NCBI RefSeq assembly: GCF_002027545.1
Contig: NZ_MXAN01000081.1
Span: 1-64,000 of the forward strand
DNA length: 64,000 nt
Direction of reading: 5' to 3'
DNA from: Moraxella lacunata
GTDB lineage: Bacteria; Pseudomonadota; Gammaproteobacteria; Pseudomonadales; Moraxellaceae
Below, piece after piece: positions 27,610 to 38,407 of the stretch (within the stretch, counting starts at the first letter, position 1; each line of letters opens with the position of its first letter). The position numbers and the translations under genes are program-made. The notes beneath the pieces were generated by a model. It saw only the letters and a list, made by a program, of their open reading frames with translations, was not told where the DNA came from and searched no databases.

Positions 27610-28893
27610 ATGACTAAGACCAAAGAGCCGTGCTGTGCCTTTTGTGGCAAAAAGAAAAGTGAAGTCAAAAAGCTCATCGCTGGCATTGATGAGAATACCA
27701 ACATCTGTAACGAGTGCGTGGAGCTGTGTGGCGACATGTTGGGCGGTATGGATTTGGACACCAAAAACGAGCAAGGCAAAAAGCCAAGCCATGCCAAAGC
27801 CAAAAAAGCCAAAACCGATGATAAAGACTGGGCGAGTGCGGTGCTACCCAAGCCCAAAGAGATTCGTGAACATCTAGATGAATACGTCATCGGTCAAGAC
27901 ACTGCCAAAAAAGCGTTGTCCGTGGCGGTCTATAACCACTACAAACGCCTAAAAGTGCGTGCCGATAACAAAATCTCGCCCGTGGAGCTTGCCAAAAGTA
28001 ACATCCTGCTCATCGGCCCCACAGGTTCGGGCAAAACCCTACTTGCTCAGACCCTTGCCAAGATGCTAGATGTGCCATTTGCCATGGCAGACGCCACCAC
28101 ACTCACCGAAGCAGGCTATGTGGGTGAGGACGTGGAGAACATCGTTCAAAAACTGCTCCAATCTGCCGACTATGATGTGGAACGCACCCAGCGTGGGATT
28201 ATCTACATTGATGAGATTGACAAAATCAGCAAAAAAGGCGAGAACGTCTCCATCACGCGTGATGTCTCGGGCGAGGGCGTTCAGCAGGCTCTGTTAAAAC
28301 TCATCGAAGGGACGGTTGCCAATATTCCGCCCCAAGGTGGTCGTAAGCACCCCAACCAAGAGATGATTCAGGTGGACACCAGCAACATCTTGATGATTGT
28401 CGGTGGGGCGTTTGCAGGGCTTGACCGTATCATCCAGCAACGCACCGAGAAGACGGGTATCGGTTTTAATGCCGATGTCAAAGCCCAAGAAGAAACCAAA
28501 ATCAGCGAGTTGTTCAAAGAGGTTGAGCCTGAGGATTTGATTAAGTTTGGTCTCATCCCTGAGCTCATCGGACGTCTGCCCGTGATTGCCACATTAGATG
28601 AGTTGGATGAAGACGCCCTTATTCAGATTCTTACCGAACCCAAAAACGCTCTGACCAAACAGTACGAATACCTATTTGACATGGAAGGGGCGAAATTGAG
28701 CTTTGAAGATGAAGCCTTGACGGCAGTCGCCAAGCAGGCGATGAAGCGTAAGACAGGGGCAAGGGGCTTGCGTTCTATCATCGAAAATGCCCTGCTTGAC
28801 ACCATGTACGAATTGCCGAGCATGGAGAGTGCCAAAGAAGTGGTGGTGACTCGTGCGGTGATAGAAGATGGCAAAGAGCCTGTTATTAAATAA
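27610..28893 (+). CDS. clpX: ATP-dependent Clp protease ATP-binding subunit
   Basis: The AAA+ unfoldase partner of ClpP, 427 residues. It has an N-terminal C4 zinc-binding domain ([11 protein letters not shown], then CNECVELC), Walker [14 protein letters not shown], Walker [11 protein letters not shown], sensor and arginine-finger segments ([16 protein letters not shown]) and [14 protein letters not shown] near the C-terminus. It contains the IGF-type loop (GIGFNAD) that docks on ClpP. A terminator follows. Confidence 0.97.
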   Translation: MTKTKEPCCAFCGKKKSEVKKLIAGIDENTNICNECVELCGDMLGGMDLDTKNEQGKKPSHAKAKKAKTDDKDWASAVLPKPKEIREHLDEYVIGQDTAKKALSVAVYNHYKRLKVRADNKISPVELAKSNILLIGPTGSGKTLLAQTLAKMLDVPFAMADATTLTEAGYVGEDVENIVQKLLQSADYDVERTQRGIIYIDEIDKISKKGENVSITRDVSGEGVQQALLKLIEGTVANIPPQGGRKHPNQEMIQVDTSNILMIVGGAFAGLDRIIQQRTEKTGIGFNADVKAQEETKISELFKEVEPEDLIKFGLIPELIGRLPVIATLDELDEDALIQILTEPKNALTKQYEYLFDMEGAKLSFEDEALTAVAKQAMKRKTGARGLRSIIENALLDTMYELPSMESAKEVVVTRAVIEDGKEPVIK

Positions 28894-28905
28894 GGTGCAT
28901 GAAAC

Positions 28906-28931
28906 AAAAAGCGGACGATGGTTCGCTTTTT
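28906..28931 (+). terminator. terminator after clpX
   Basis: AAAAAGCG (28906-28913) pairs with CGCTTTTT (28924-28931) around a 10-base loop, ending in a T run. Confidence 0.7.
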
Positions 28932-29132
28932 TATTGGAAAATGACCAACAAGTCAATGTTACAAAATGGTCGTGATTTTGCCTAAATGATTGTGATATAG
29001 TAAGTAGGCACTGCCAGTGATGGATCGTGGGCGAGATGGAGATGACAAATGTGATTTGTTATTTTGCCTGTATCGGTCGTATCATGAGTGATATTTAACC
29101 AAACCCCATCGGGGGACATAACAGGAGTAATC

Positions 29133-31283
29133 ATGATTTATAGTGGAAAATCCATACAAGTCAGCCGACTAGACGGCGACATTGTCAAATTTCATTTTAA
29201 TAATGAAAGCGAGTCGGTCAATAAATTTGACCAAGCCACCAATGCCGAGTTCAAAGAAGCCGTAACCGCCTTGGAGCAGGATACGAGCATTAAAGGCTTG
29301 ATTGTAACATCAGGCAAAAAGGTCTTTATCGCAGGGGCGGACATCACCGAGTTTGTCGGTTATTTCAAAAAACCCCAAGCAGAGCTAGAAAACTGGCTAC
29401 TTGACATCAACAGCGTGTTTAACCGTTTTGAAGATTTGCCATTTCCCAAGGTATCGGCTATCAATGGCGCGGCGTTGGGTGGTGGGTGTGAGATGACGCT
29501 TGTCTGCGAATACCGTGTCATGGGGCAGTCGGCTCAGATTGGCTTGCCCGAGACCAAGCTTGGTATTTTCCCAGGGTTTGGTGGCAGTGTGCGTACGCCA
29601 CGCATTATCGGCATTGACAACGCCCTAGAACTTATCGCCACAGGCAATCCCCTAAAACCTAATGATGCCTTAAAAGTGGGTTTGGTGGACGCTGTCGTGG
29701 CGGACGAGAGCGTGGAGCAGTCGGCTCTGGATTTGGTCAAAAAGTGCATAAATGGCGAGCTAGATTGGCAAGCCAAACGTGCCGAGAAGTTAGAACCTGT
29801 TAAACTTAACAAAACCGAGCAGGCAATGGCGTTTAACTCTGCCAAAGGCGTGATTTTTGCCAAGGCAAACCCCAAGCACTACCCTGCCCTTGCCCTTGCC
29901 CTAGATGCGATAGAAAACCACGCTAATCTGGGGCGTGATGAAGCGATAAAGGTGGAAGCGACCAATTTCGCCAAATCCGCCAAAACTCCACAAGCGACCG
30001 CCCTTGTCGGTGTATTCTTAAATGACCAGCTTGTCAAAAAACGTGCCAAAGACCAGTCCAAAACCGCCCACGAAATCAATGAAATGGCGGTGCTTGGGGC
30101 AGGGATTATGGGCGGTGGTATCGCTTATCAGTCGGCGGTTAAGGGCTTGCCCATCATCATGAAAGACATCAAATCCGAGCAACTTGACCTAGGCATGAAT
30201 GAAGCGAGCAAACTCCTTAGCAAAGAAGTAGAACGTGGCAAAATCAGCACCGCCAAAATGGGCGAAACCCTATCCAAAATCCGCCCAACCCTAAACTATG
30301 GCGATTTTGGCACGCCTGACATCGTCATTGAAGCGGTGGTGGAGAACGAAAAAGTCAAAAAGTCGGTGCTTGCCGAGACCGAAAGCCTGATTAAAGACAC
30401 GGCTATCCTTGCGTCCAACACGTCCACGATTAGCATTACCGAGCTTGCCAAATCGCTAAAACGCCCAGAGAATTTTGTGGGTATGCACTTTTTTAACCCC
30501 GTTCATCGTATGCCCTTGGTGGAGATTATCCGTGGCGAGCGGACGAGCGATGAAGCGGTGGCGACCACGGTTGCCCTTGCCCAAAAAATGGGCAAAACGC
30601 CGATTGTGGTCAATGACTGTGCAGGCTTTTTGGTGAACCGTGTGCTGTTCCCTTATTTTGGGGCGTTTGATTTGCTTATCAAACATGGGGCGGATTTTGT
30701 CAAGATTGATAAAGTCATGGAAAAATTCGGTATGCCCATGGGACCTGCCTACCTGCTTGACGTGGTGGGCATTGATACAGGCGTTCATGCCAGTGCGGTC
30801 ATGGCGGAGGCATTTCCTGAGCGTATGAGCCCTGACTATAAGACTGCCACGACTGTTATGTTTGAAAATAACCGTTTGGGTCAAAAAAATGGCGTGGGCT
30901 TTTATAAATATGAGCTTGACAAAAAAGGCAAGCCTAAAAAGAGCGTGGATACGACCACTTATGAGCTACTAAAAGCAGTGCAAGACGGCAGTAGCGATTT
31001 TGACGAGCAAGAGATTATTGACCGCTTGATGGTGGCGTTTTGTACCGAGACGGTGCGTTGCCTAGAAGATAATATCGTGGCAAGTGCAGGCGAGGCGGAC
31101 ATTGCAATGCTGATGGGGCTTGGTTTCCCACCGTTTCGTGGTGGGGCGTGTCGCTACATTGACCAAGTGGGCGTAAAAGAATTTGTCGCTTTGTGTGATA
31201 AATACGCTCATCTTGGCAAGGCGTATGAAGCTCCACAAATGCTACGAGACATGGCAGAGTGTGGCGAGACGTTTTATCAGTAA
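29133..31283 (+). CDS. fadB: fatty-acid oxidation complex subunit alpha
   Basis: A multifunctional beta-oxidation enzyme of 716 residues. The N-terminal enoyl-CoA hydratase/isomerase part has the oxyanion-hole signatures [12 protein letters not shown] and [21 protein letters not shown]. The central part is the L-3-hydroxyacyl-CoA dehydrogenase, with [19 protein letters not shown] for NAD and [18 protein letters not shown] for the active His. ATG 29133 is chosen because GGAG lies 6-8 bases upstream and [13 protein letters not shown] matches the usual FadB start. It partners with FadA, whose gene follows after an inserted toxin-antitoxin pair. Confidence 0.95.
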   Translation: MIYSGKSIQVSRLDGDIVKFHFNNESESVNKFDQATNAEFKEAVTALEQDTSIKGLIVTSGKKVFIAGADITEFVGYFKKPQAELENWLLDINSVFNRFEDLPFPKVSAINGAALGGGCEMTLVCEYRVMGQSAQIGLPETKLGIFPGFGGSVRTPRIIGIDNALELIATGNPLKPNDALKVGLVDAVVADESVEQSALDLVKKCINGELDWQAKRAEKLEPVKLNKTEQAMAFNSAKGVIFAKANPKHYPALALALDAIENHANLGRDEAIKVEATNFAKSAKTPQATALVGVFLNDQLVKKRAKDQSKTAHEINEMAVLGAGIMGGGIAYQSAVKGLPIIMKDIKSEQLDLGMNEASKLLSKEVERGKISTAKMGETLSKIRPTLNYGDFGTPDIVIEAVVENEKVKKSVLAETESLIKDTAILASNTSTISITELAKSLKRPENFVGMHFFNPVHRMPLVEIIRGERTSDEAVATTVALAQKMGKTPIVVNDCAGFLVNRVLFPYFGAFDLLIKHGADFVKIDKVMEKFGMPMGPAYLLDVVGIDTGVHASAVMAEAFPERMSPDYKTATTVMFENNRLGQKNGVGFYKYELDKKGKPKKSVDTTTYELLKAVQDGSSDFDEQEIIDRLMVAFCTETVRCLEDNIVASAGEADIAMLMGLGFPPFRGGACRYIDQVGVKEFVALCDKYAHLGKAYEAPQMLRDMAECGETFYQ

Positions 31284-31292
31284 GGAGTTTTG

Positions 31293-31523
31293 ATGATTGA
31301 GTTGCCCCCAAACTTACCCCAAGAAGTGCAAGCTGTGTTACCTATCATGGCGAATTTGGATTTGCAAAAACGGGCGTCCATTGCTCAGTTTTTGCTTGCC
31401 AATCACGATGACGGCAAACCCAAAATGAGCCGTCTTGGGGCGATGAGTTTGGGGGTGGTGGCAATCAGTGATGATTTTGATGATGAGCTTGGCGATGAGT
31501 TTTGGCTTGGGGAGCATGCTTAA
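31293..31523 (+). CDS. VapB-type (DUF2281-like) antitoxin
   Basis: A 76-residue protein starting MIELPPNLPQEVQAV and ending with an acidic tail, ISDDFDDELGDEFWLGEHA. That tail is like the toxin-binding end of small antitoxins paired with PIN toxins. The ATG lies 10 bases after the fadB stop, with AAGGAG in between, so it is translationally coupled to fadB. Its stop codon is directly followed by the toxin ATG. Confidence 0.7.
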   Translation: MIELPPNLPQEVQAVLPIMANLDLQKRASIAQFLLANHDDGKPKMSRLGAMSLGVVAISDDFDDELGDEFWLGEHA

Positions 31524-33111
<1,588 letters not shown>

Positions 33112-33146
33112 TTGTGTAAAAATCAAAAAACAGGCGAGCAATGACA

Positions 33147-33171
33147 GTAAGGTGCGTACTACGCACCTTAC
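33147..33171. other. 11-bp perfect hairpin downstream of fadA
   Basis: GTAAGGTGCGT (33147-33157) pairs with ACGCACCTTAC (33161-33171) around a 3-base loop. It stands between fadA and the res terminator and has no U-tract. It may be a small extragenic palindrome. Confidence 0.45.
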
Positions 33172-33206
33172 CGCCCTGCCACTGAGTTTGTACTCATCAT
33201 CTGATA

Positions 33207-33239
33207 AAAAACCGAATGGGAAATTGCCATTCGGTTTTT
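33207..33239. terminator. bidirectional terminator between fadA and res
   Basis: AAAAACCGAATGG (33207-33219) pairs perfectly with CCATTCGGTTTTT (33227-33239) around a 7-base loop. A-run and T-run flanks make it work for both converging genes. Confidence 0.8.
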
Positions 33240-33242
33240 GTT

Positions 33243-36200
33243 TTAGCCAACGATTTGCATGAGCCTTTCAAAGCTATCCACCACGTCATATTTGACTTGA
33301 CTGCCTTGCTCGTTTAGTGTCTCAAAAAACCGTCTGGCACTGTCAATTTTGTGCTTTTCGTCTGTTCTTAGGCTATTTTCTTTATGCGAGCCTTTGGTTT
33401 CGGCAACAAAATACACATGGCGTACCGCCCCATGACGAAACGCAATCGCCCAATCAGGATTGTAGCCACCGAAGGGTGTAGGGATTTGAAATTTGTCGGG
33501 CAATTTGGCATAAACCGCCACTTCGTCCGCACCGTCTAAGGCTTTGGCGAATTTTTGTTCAATCTCAGAATCGGTAGGCACATAGTCCAAAACGTGCTTG
33601 GTTGCCAAAAAGCTGTCTTTGTCGATTGGTGTATTTGCCATAAAAATCTCATTGGTCTGGTGGCGTTTGTCCAGCAGATGATAACTAAGATCTTGTACGA
33701 GCATGACCGCCTGAGTGTCATTGATAAGCTGACTGACTTTATTGATAAAGCCCTCAGGGTTGTATTTGTACTGCAAAAACACCACAGGCGATATGCCCTG
33801 CAAAATCGCCACCACTGTTTTGCGAGTTAGATTGGTCTTTTTGGCGACATCGCCCACAAGGTCGTAGCGTAGTGTGGTCGTCATGGCGATATCGGCACGC
33901 ACTCGTTTGGTGGTGGCATTGTCAAAGGCTTGGCTGTTGTCTAAGTCGGACAAAGACAAAGTATCCTTTTGACTGCTTTGGGCGATGGTGTAGCTTAGTT
34001 TTGGCACAAACTGATTGCTAAGCGTTCTGTTCTCAGTTTCTATCGCTTGTATGCTTTGGCGGATAAGTCTGTCGCTGTCTAGGCGAATTTGAAATGTGGC
34101 TTTTTGGTTGATGGTCTGCCACAACGCCAAAAATTCTTGCTTGGCAAGGTTGGCATTGCTGGGATTTGTGATTTTGGCATTACTGTTGTCAATCATATTA
34201 TCCAAAGCGGACGCATCAAGCACGCTGTCAATCAGCCCAAATACCGCCTGTGCCTTGTCCGCCAAATTCTCAGGCAGTGCAGGTAATTCCCCTGCACGTT
34301 TGGCATCTTGATAACTTGGCAATAGATAGTCGTTGTCATCAATAAAATCATGCTTTGACAGATATTTATGAATCTGCTTTGCCTCGGTCTCGCTGATGAT
34401 GTGCTGTTGCCCATGAACGCTTATCACTTTGCCCTTAAAAAATTCTGGCGTGGCTTGGCTTGTTCTTGATGTCAGACTTTGGCGAATCTCGCTTTGTAAA
34501 TTTTTGGCAAATTCGGTATAGCTTTCGTTGGTTACGACTGTTAGGTTGTTGACTTTGTGAACGTCCGATAAGCCACCAAAAAAATTGCTGTCCATACGCA
34601 CGCCGTCTTTATTGACTGCCAAACGCAGTCCACGCCCCATCTCTTGTCGTCTGGATATGGTGTTGTCGGAGTGTTTTAGGGTGCAGATGACAAACACATT
34701 GGGGTTGTCCCAGCCCTCACGCAAGGCAGAATGACTAAAAATAAAACGGGTCGGCTCATCAAAGGACAGCAGACGCTCTTTGTCTTTTAAAATCAGCTCA
34801 TAAGCGTCCTTATCATCGGAAGTATATTCCTCTGATTTTTTGATTTGGGGGTTGGTAAGTCGTTTGGATTTTTTGTCCACGCTAAAATAGCCGTTGTGCG
34901 TTTGGCTTGTGGCGATACCACGTAAATATTCCTGATAAGGGTCGTTTTGTAAATTCAAATCCAAATACGCCTCTACCGCCTTGTCGTATTCTTGCTCAAA
35001 AATCTTGGCATACTCGCCTGCTACTGATTGATTATTTTCATCATACAAGCGGTATTTGGCGACTTCATCAATAAAAAACAGACTTAGCACCTTAATGCCT
35101 TGGCGATACAACAACGCCTCTTTTTCTAAATGAGCCAAAATACACTCACGAATCTGAATGGTACGCAACGTGGTCTCACCCACATCGCCCACCGCCTGCC
35201 CAAGAGCAACCGACACGCCATTGACAAACTCAATCACGCCAATCCGTGCATCTATCTCCGAGACGATGTAGCCACGGTACTGCTCAGACTCGCCTGATAG
35301 CGTGTACAAATCATCGCCCTTGCCCACTTTGCGGACGGCTCGCCTAAATCCTTTGGCAGTTTTGATTTCAAGTTCAAGCTGGGCGGTGGGGGCGGACGTT
35401 GAGATGTTGATACGTTGTAAGTACAAGTAGCCATTGACCCCTGACAGCCCTTTGACTTCTATGCCTTTGACCGTAATTTTTTTGACAAGTCGCCCATTAT
35501 AAGCATCCAAAGCGTCCAGTCTATGCACAAGGTTGTATTGTTTTTTGTGGGTGGCGGAGTATCGCAGGATAAACAAAGGCTTGAAATTGGCAAGCGATGA
35601 CAACGTCTTGTCAGCTTGCATTTTTTGGGGTTCGTCTAGGATAAGAATGGGACGGTTTTTGGCGATGACATCAATGGGGCGGCGAGAACCAAAGTCATCA
35701 AGCTCATCATAAATCCGTCTGTTGTCCTTGCCTGTGGCGTTAAAGGCTTGCACGTTGATGACCATTACGCTTATCTCGTTGGTGGCACTAAACGTATCTA
35801 ATTGGTGTAAGTTTTTTGAGTCATAAATAAAAAAGCGTATCTTTTTGTGATACTCCTCATAAAAATGCTCTGCCGTCATCTGCAACGTCTTGTACACGCC
35901 CTCACGAATGGCAATGCTTGGCACCACGATGATAAATTTGCCCCAGCCATAGCGGGCATTTAGCTCAAACATCGTACGAATATAGCAATACGTCTTGCCT
36001 GTGCCTGTCTCCATTTCCACATCAAGATTTATCATCGCCCCTGTCAGATTGGCAGGTTTGCCTTTTTCTTTATCATTATTGATAAGCTCGTCAGATAGGG
36101 GCAGGTTTTGTGTACGCTGAACGGCTTGGATATTGGCGAGAATGTGGCATGAGTCAGCCAAGGGAGCATTGGCAAAGCCCGTCTCGTCTATCTCATCAAA

Positions 36201-36362
36201 ACTGCCTTGGGTCGCCCCAAACAGTTGCCCCTGTCCCATGCCCTGCACGCCCACATCACGGCGGTATGACAGCCCCGACTGATACGGCTGTCCGACAAAG
36301 CAATCACTCACAGCACTAACCGCCTTGTGCTGATAAGGCAAGGCATTAAAACGGATTTTCAT
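33243..36362 (-). CDS. type III restriction endonuclease subunit Res
   Basis: A Res subunit of 1039 residues, a DNA translocase and nuclease that acts in complex with Mod. The helicase core shows Walker A VEMETGTGKTYCYI (about 116-129), the DEAD-box equivalent PILILDEPQKM (about 242), SATHKK and the C-terminal helicase motif RRQEMGRGLRLAVN. The C-terminal nuclease is of PD-(D/E)xK type: NPDWAIAF followed by VYFVAETKGSHKENS. All active residues seem intact. GGAG lies before the ATG, and the gene starts 9 bases after mod. It is the last gene of the five-gene defence run. Confidence 0.93.
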   Translation of the reverse strand: MKIRFNALPYQHKAVSAVSDCFVGQPYQSGLSYRRDVGVQGMGQGQLFGATQGSFDEIDETGFANAPLADSCHILANIQAVQRTQNLPLSDELINNDKEKGKPANLTGAMINLDVEMETGTGKTYCYIRTMFELNARYGWGKFIIVVPSIAIREGVYKTLQMTAEHFYEEYHKKIRFFIYDSKNLHQLDTFSATNEISVMVINVQAFNATGKDNRRIYDELDDFGSRRPIDVIAKNRPILILDEPQKMQADKTLSSLANFKPLFILRYSATHKKQYNLVHRLDALDAYNGRLVKKITVKGIEVKGLSGVNGYLYLQRINISTSAPTAQLELEIKTAKGFRRAVRKVGKGDDLYTLSGESEQYRGYIVSEIDARIGVIEFVNGVSVALGQAVGDVGETTLRTIQIRECILAHLEKEALLYRQGIKVLSLFFIDEVAKYRLYDENNQSVAGEYAKIFEQEYDKAVEAYLDLNLQNDPYQEYLRGIATSQTHNGYFSVDKKSKRLTNPQIKKSEEYTSDDKDAYELILKDKERLLSFDEPTRFIFSHSALREGWDNPNVFVICTLKHSDNTISRRQEMGRGLRLAVNKDGVRMDSNFFGGLSDVHKVNNLTVVTNESYTEFAKNLQSEIRQSLTSRTSQATPEFFKGKVISVHGQQHIISETEAKQIHKYLSKHDFIDDNDYLLPSYQDAKRAGELPALPENLADKAQAVFGLIDSVLDASALDNMIDNSNAKITNPSNANLAKQEFLALWQTINQKATFQIRLDSDRLIRQSIQAIETENRTLSNQFVPKLSYTIAQSSQKDTLSLSDLDNSQAFDNATTKRVRADIAMTTTLRYDLVGDVAKKTNLTRKTVVAILQGISPVVFLQYKYNPEGFINKVSQLINDTQAVMLVQDLSYHLLDKRHQTNEIFMANTPIDKDSFLATKHVLDYVPTDSEIEQKFAKALDGADEVAVYAKLPDKFQIPTPFGGYNPDWAIAFRHGAVRHVYFVAETKGSHKENSLRTDEKHKIDSARRFFETLNEQGSQVKYDVVDSFERLMQIVG

Positions 36363-36371
36363 CTTGCTCTC

Positions 36372-38225
36372 CTAAATAAATCTCACGTCCGTCTGTGCTG
36401 ACAACTGCCCAAACCGCTCTTTGATGTTGGTTTTGTCTTGGTCGTGGGCGATGGCACGCTCCGATGACACAAAACGCAGTGGGGCGACTTTGGCAACTTC
36501 ATCAACGATAGTGGTGCTAAGCCCGTCAAAGCACGCCACAAGCGAATTGCCCGCCACAAAATACACGTTCTGTCCGTCTATGGTGCGACAGTCAATCGGT
36601 AGCGACAACGGCACGCCGAAATCTAACATGACTTGAAACAACAAATCCTCGTCCGTGCGATCGTCCTTGATGTGGCTTGTCATCTCAACCAAATCCGCCT
36701 GAGTTAGGGCATGGGGCTGGTAATACACGTCTTTCATGTTGGAGCTGTCTATTTTTAAGACACGAAAGCCTGTATCCACATGGGGGTGGTCGGTGCTGAT
36801 TTTTGCTCCTGCCAATCTTAATCTATCTTTTGTAAGGTCAGAAATTGTTTTGTAACCAGCTTTGTGTGTATCAGAACCTTCTTTTGTTGGCTCATTAACT
36901 TGAACCATGATAAATTGCCTATGACTATTTTTGTTTTTAGCATTCATCTGCATAACCGCATGAGCAGTAGTTCCAGAGCCTGCAAAAAAGTCCAAAATAA
37001 TATCATTATCGGAAGTAAAGTGGAATAGTAATTTTTCAATCAATTCAATGGGCTTAACGGTTTCAAAGCCATGCTCCTTACCTAAAATTTCCCTTAGTAA
37101 CGCTTTGCCTGTTTCGCTTGTGCCATATCCGTCTGAAAAGTTTGCCCACAATGGAAAGTGCGATTCGGAACTCTCATCTTTCTCGTAAATCTTTCTAATG
37201 ACTTTTCCTTTTTGTAGTATGACATCACCATTCTTTTCAAGTTGTTTAGCTGTATCAAAACCAATAGTCCAACGATATTCATTCTGTGGCATAACACCCA
37301 ATATCTCAAAAACCATTTTTTCAGAACGTTTGATACCAATATTTTTTCGTTGTTGAATTTCTTCTAAACGATATTTGTCGCCATTTTCGGAGACAAATGG
37401 GTATTCTTTGTAACCTTTTAGTTCTAAGTGAAAATTTTCATGTTCTTGCATTGGCACTCTACCGTAAACATGTATATACTCTTCGGACTTTTGTAATTTG
37501 TACTTAGCTGAACCTGCATTCATGGCTTTGGTTGTGGCTGTCCAACTAATTGTTCCATAATAATTATTTCTGCCAAAAACTTCATTAGCCATAACTTGCA
37601 AATTGCAACACTCTTCTTCTCCAATAGCCAGAAATATCAATCCTTGTTCAGATAATAGATTTCTGGCAAGTTTTAGCCGTGCATACATCATAGACAGCCA
37701 GTCGGAGTGAAAGCGTCCGTTGCTTTCGGTGTTAATGGTTAGGCGGTTGCCGATGTCGTCATATTGCTCGGATTTGGCAAGGTAGTCCTCGCTGTCGGTG
37801 GCAAAATCGTCATTATAAATAAAGTCGTTGCCGGTGTTATAAGGCGGGTCAATGTATATCATCTTAACCGCCCCAAGGTAGGTGTCTTGGAGCAGTTTTA
37901 GGGCGTCTAGGTTGTCGCCCTCTATAAAGAGATTTTGGGTGGTGTCAAACTGCACGCTCTCATCTTTGTATGGTCGTAAGGTCTTATAAATAGGGCGGTT
38001 GGCGGTGAGTATTGCCTCACGTTTGCCCACCCAATCTAGGCGGTAGCGTTCTTGACTGCCCTCCACGATGGACGATGACAGCTCTTGGCGAAGTAGCTCA
38101 AAGTCAATGGCAGGGACGGTGTTGCCGTGTTCGTCTGTGTGTTCGGTGAGTACGTTTGGGAACAGCTCGGCGATTTTGGCGATGTTTTGGCAGGTTAGAT
38201 CGGGGGAGTGGAGTTTTAGGGTCAT
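36372..38225 (-). CDS. type III DNA adenine methyltransferase subunit Mod
   Basis: An N6-adenine methyltransferase of 617 residues that reads the target site and guides Res. The catalytic motif IV DPPYNTGNDFIYNDDF (about residue 127) precedes the SAM motif I DFFAGSGTTAHAVMQMN (about 422). This is the beta-class order of type III Mod proteins, with the target-recognition region between. AAGGA lies 6-10 bases before the ATG. No repeat is seen inside the gene, unlike classic phase-variable mod genes. Instead a 13-bp tandem repeat begins 20 bases upstream of the start. The central recognition segment (about 36840-37640) is more AT-rich than the flanks, as expected for exchanged recognition domains. 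Confidence 0.94.
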   Translation of the reverse strand: MTLKLHSPDLTCQNIAKIAELFPNVLTEHTDEHGNTVPAIDFELLRQELSSSIVEGSQERYRLDWVGKREAILTANRPIYKTLRPYKDESVQFDTTQNLFIEGDNLDALKLLQDTYLGAVKMIYIDPPYNTGNDFIYNDDFATDSEDYLAKSEQYDDIGNRLTINTESNGRFHSDWLSMMYARLKLARNLLSEQGLIFLAIGEEECCNLQVMANEVFGRNNYYGTISWTATTKAMNAGSAKYKLQKSEEYIHVYGRVPMQEHENFHLELKGYKEYPFVSENGDKYRLEEIQQRKNIGIKRSEKMVFEILGVMPQNEYRWTIGFDTAKQLEKNGDVILQKGKVIRKIYEKDESSESHFPLWANFSDGYGTSETGKALLREILGKEHGFETVKPIELIEKLLFHFTSDNDIILDFFAGSGTTAHAVMQMNAKNKNSHRQFIMVQVNEPTKEGSDTHKAGYKTISDLTKDRLRLAGAKISTDHPHVDTGFRVLKIDSSNMKDVYYQPHALTQADLVEMTSHIKDDRTDEDLLFQVMLDFGVPLSLPIDCRTIDGQNVYFVAGNSLVACFDGLSTTIVDEVAKVAPLRFVSSERAIAHDQDKTNIKERFGQLSAQTDVRFI

Positions 38226-38244
38226 GGGGTATCCTTAGGGTTGG

Positions 38245-38407
38245 TACTTATTACATGTACTTATTACATGTACTTATTACATGTACTTATTACATGTACT
38301 TATTACATGTACTTATTACATGTACTTATTACATGTACTTATTACATGTACTTATTACATGTACTTATTACATGTACTTATTACATGTACTTATTACATG
38401 TACTTAT
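38245..38407. repeat. 13-bp tandem repeat, 12 perfect copies plus a partial one, upstream of mod
   Basis: The unit TACTTATTACATG is repeated 12 times without a mismatch from 38245 to 38400, followed by the partial TACTTAT. On the mod strand the unit reads CATGTAATAAGTA. Each junction forms the palindrome TACATGTA, and each unit holds an ATG followed at once by TAA. The array fills the whole space between the stop of the AlbA_2 gene (38394-38396, inside the array) and the Shine-Dalgarno of mod. The unit length is not a multiple of three and the copies are identical, which is typical of a hypervariable slipped-strand locus. Confidence 0.97.

Noticed and set aside
38245-38407. CRISPR array
   Set aside because: Units are 13 bp and follow each other with no spacers, and no cas genes are present.
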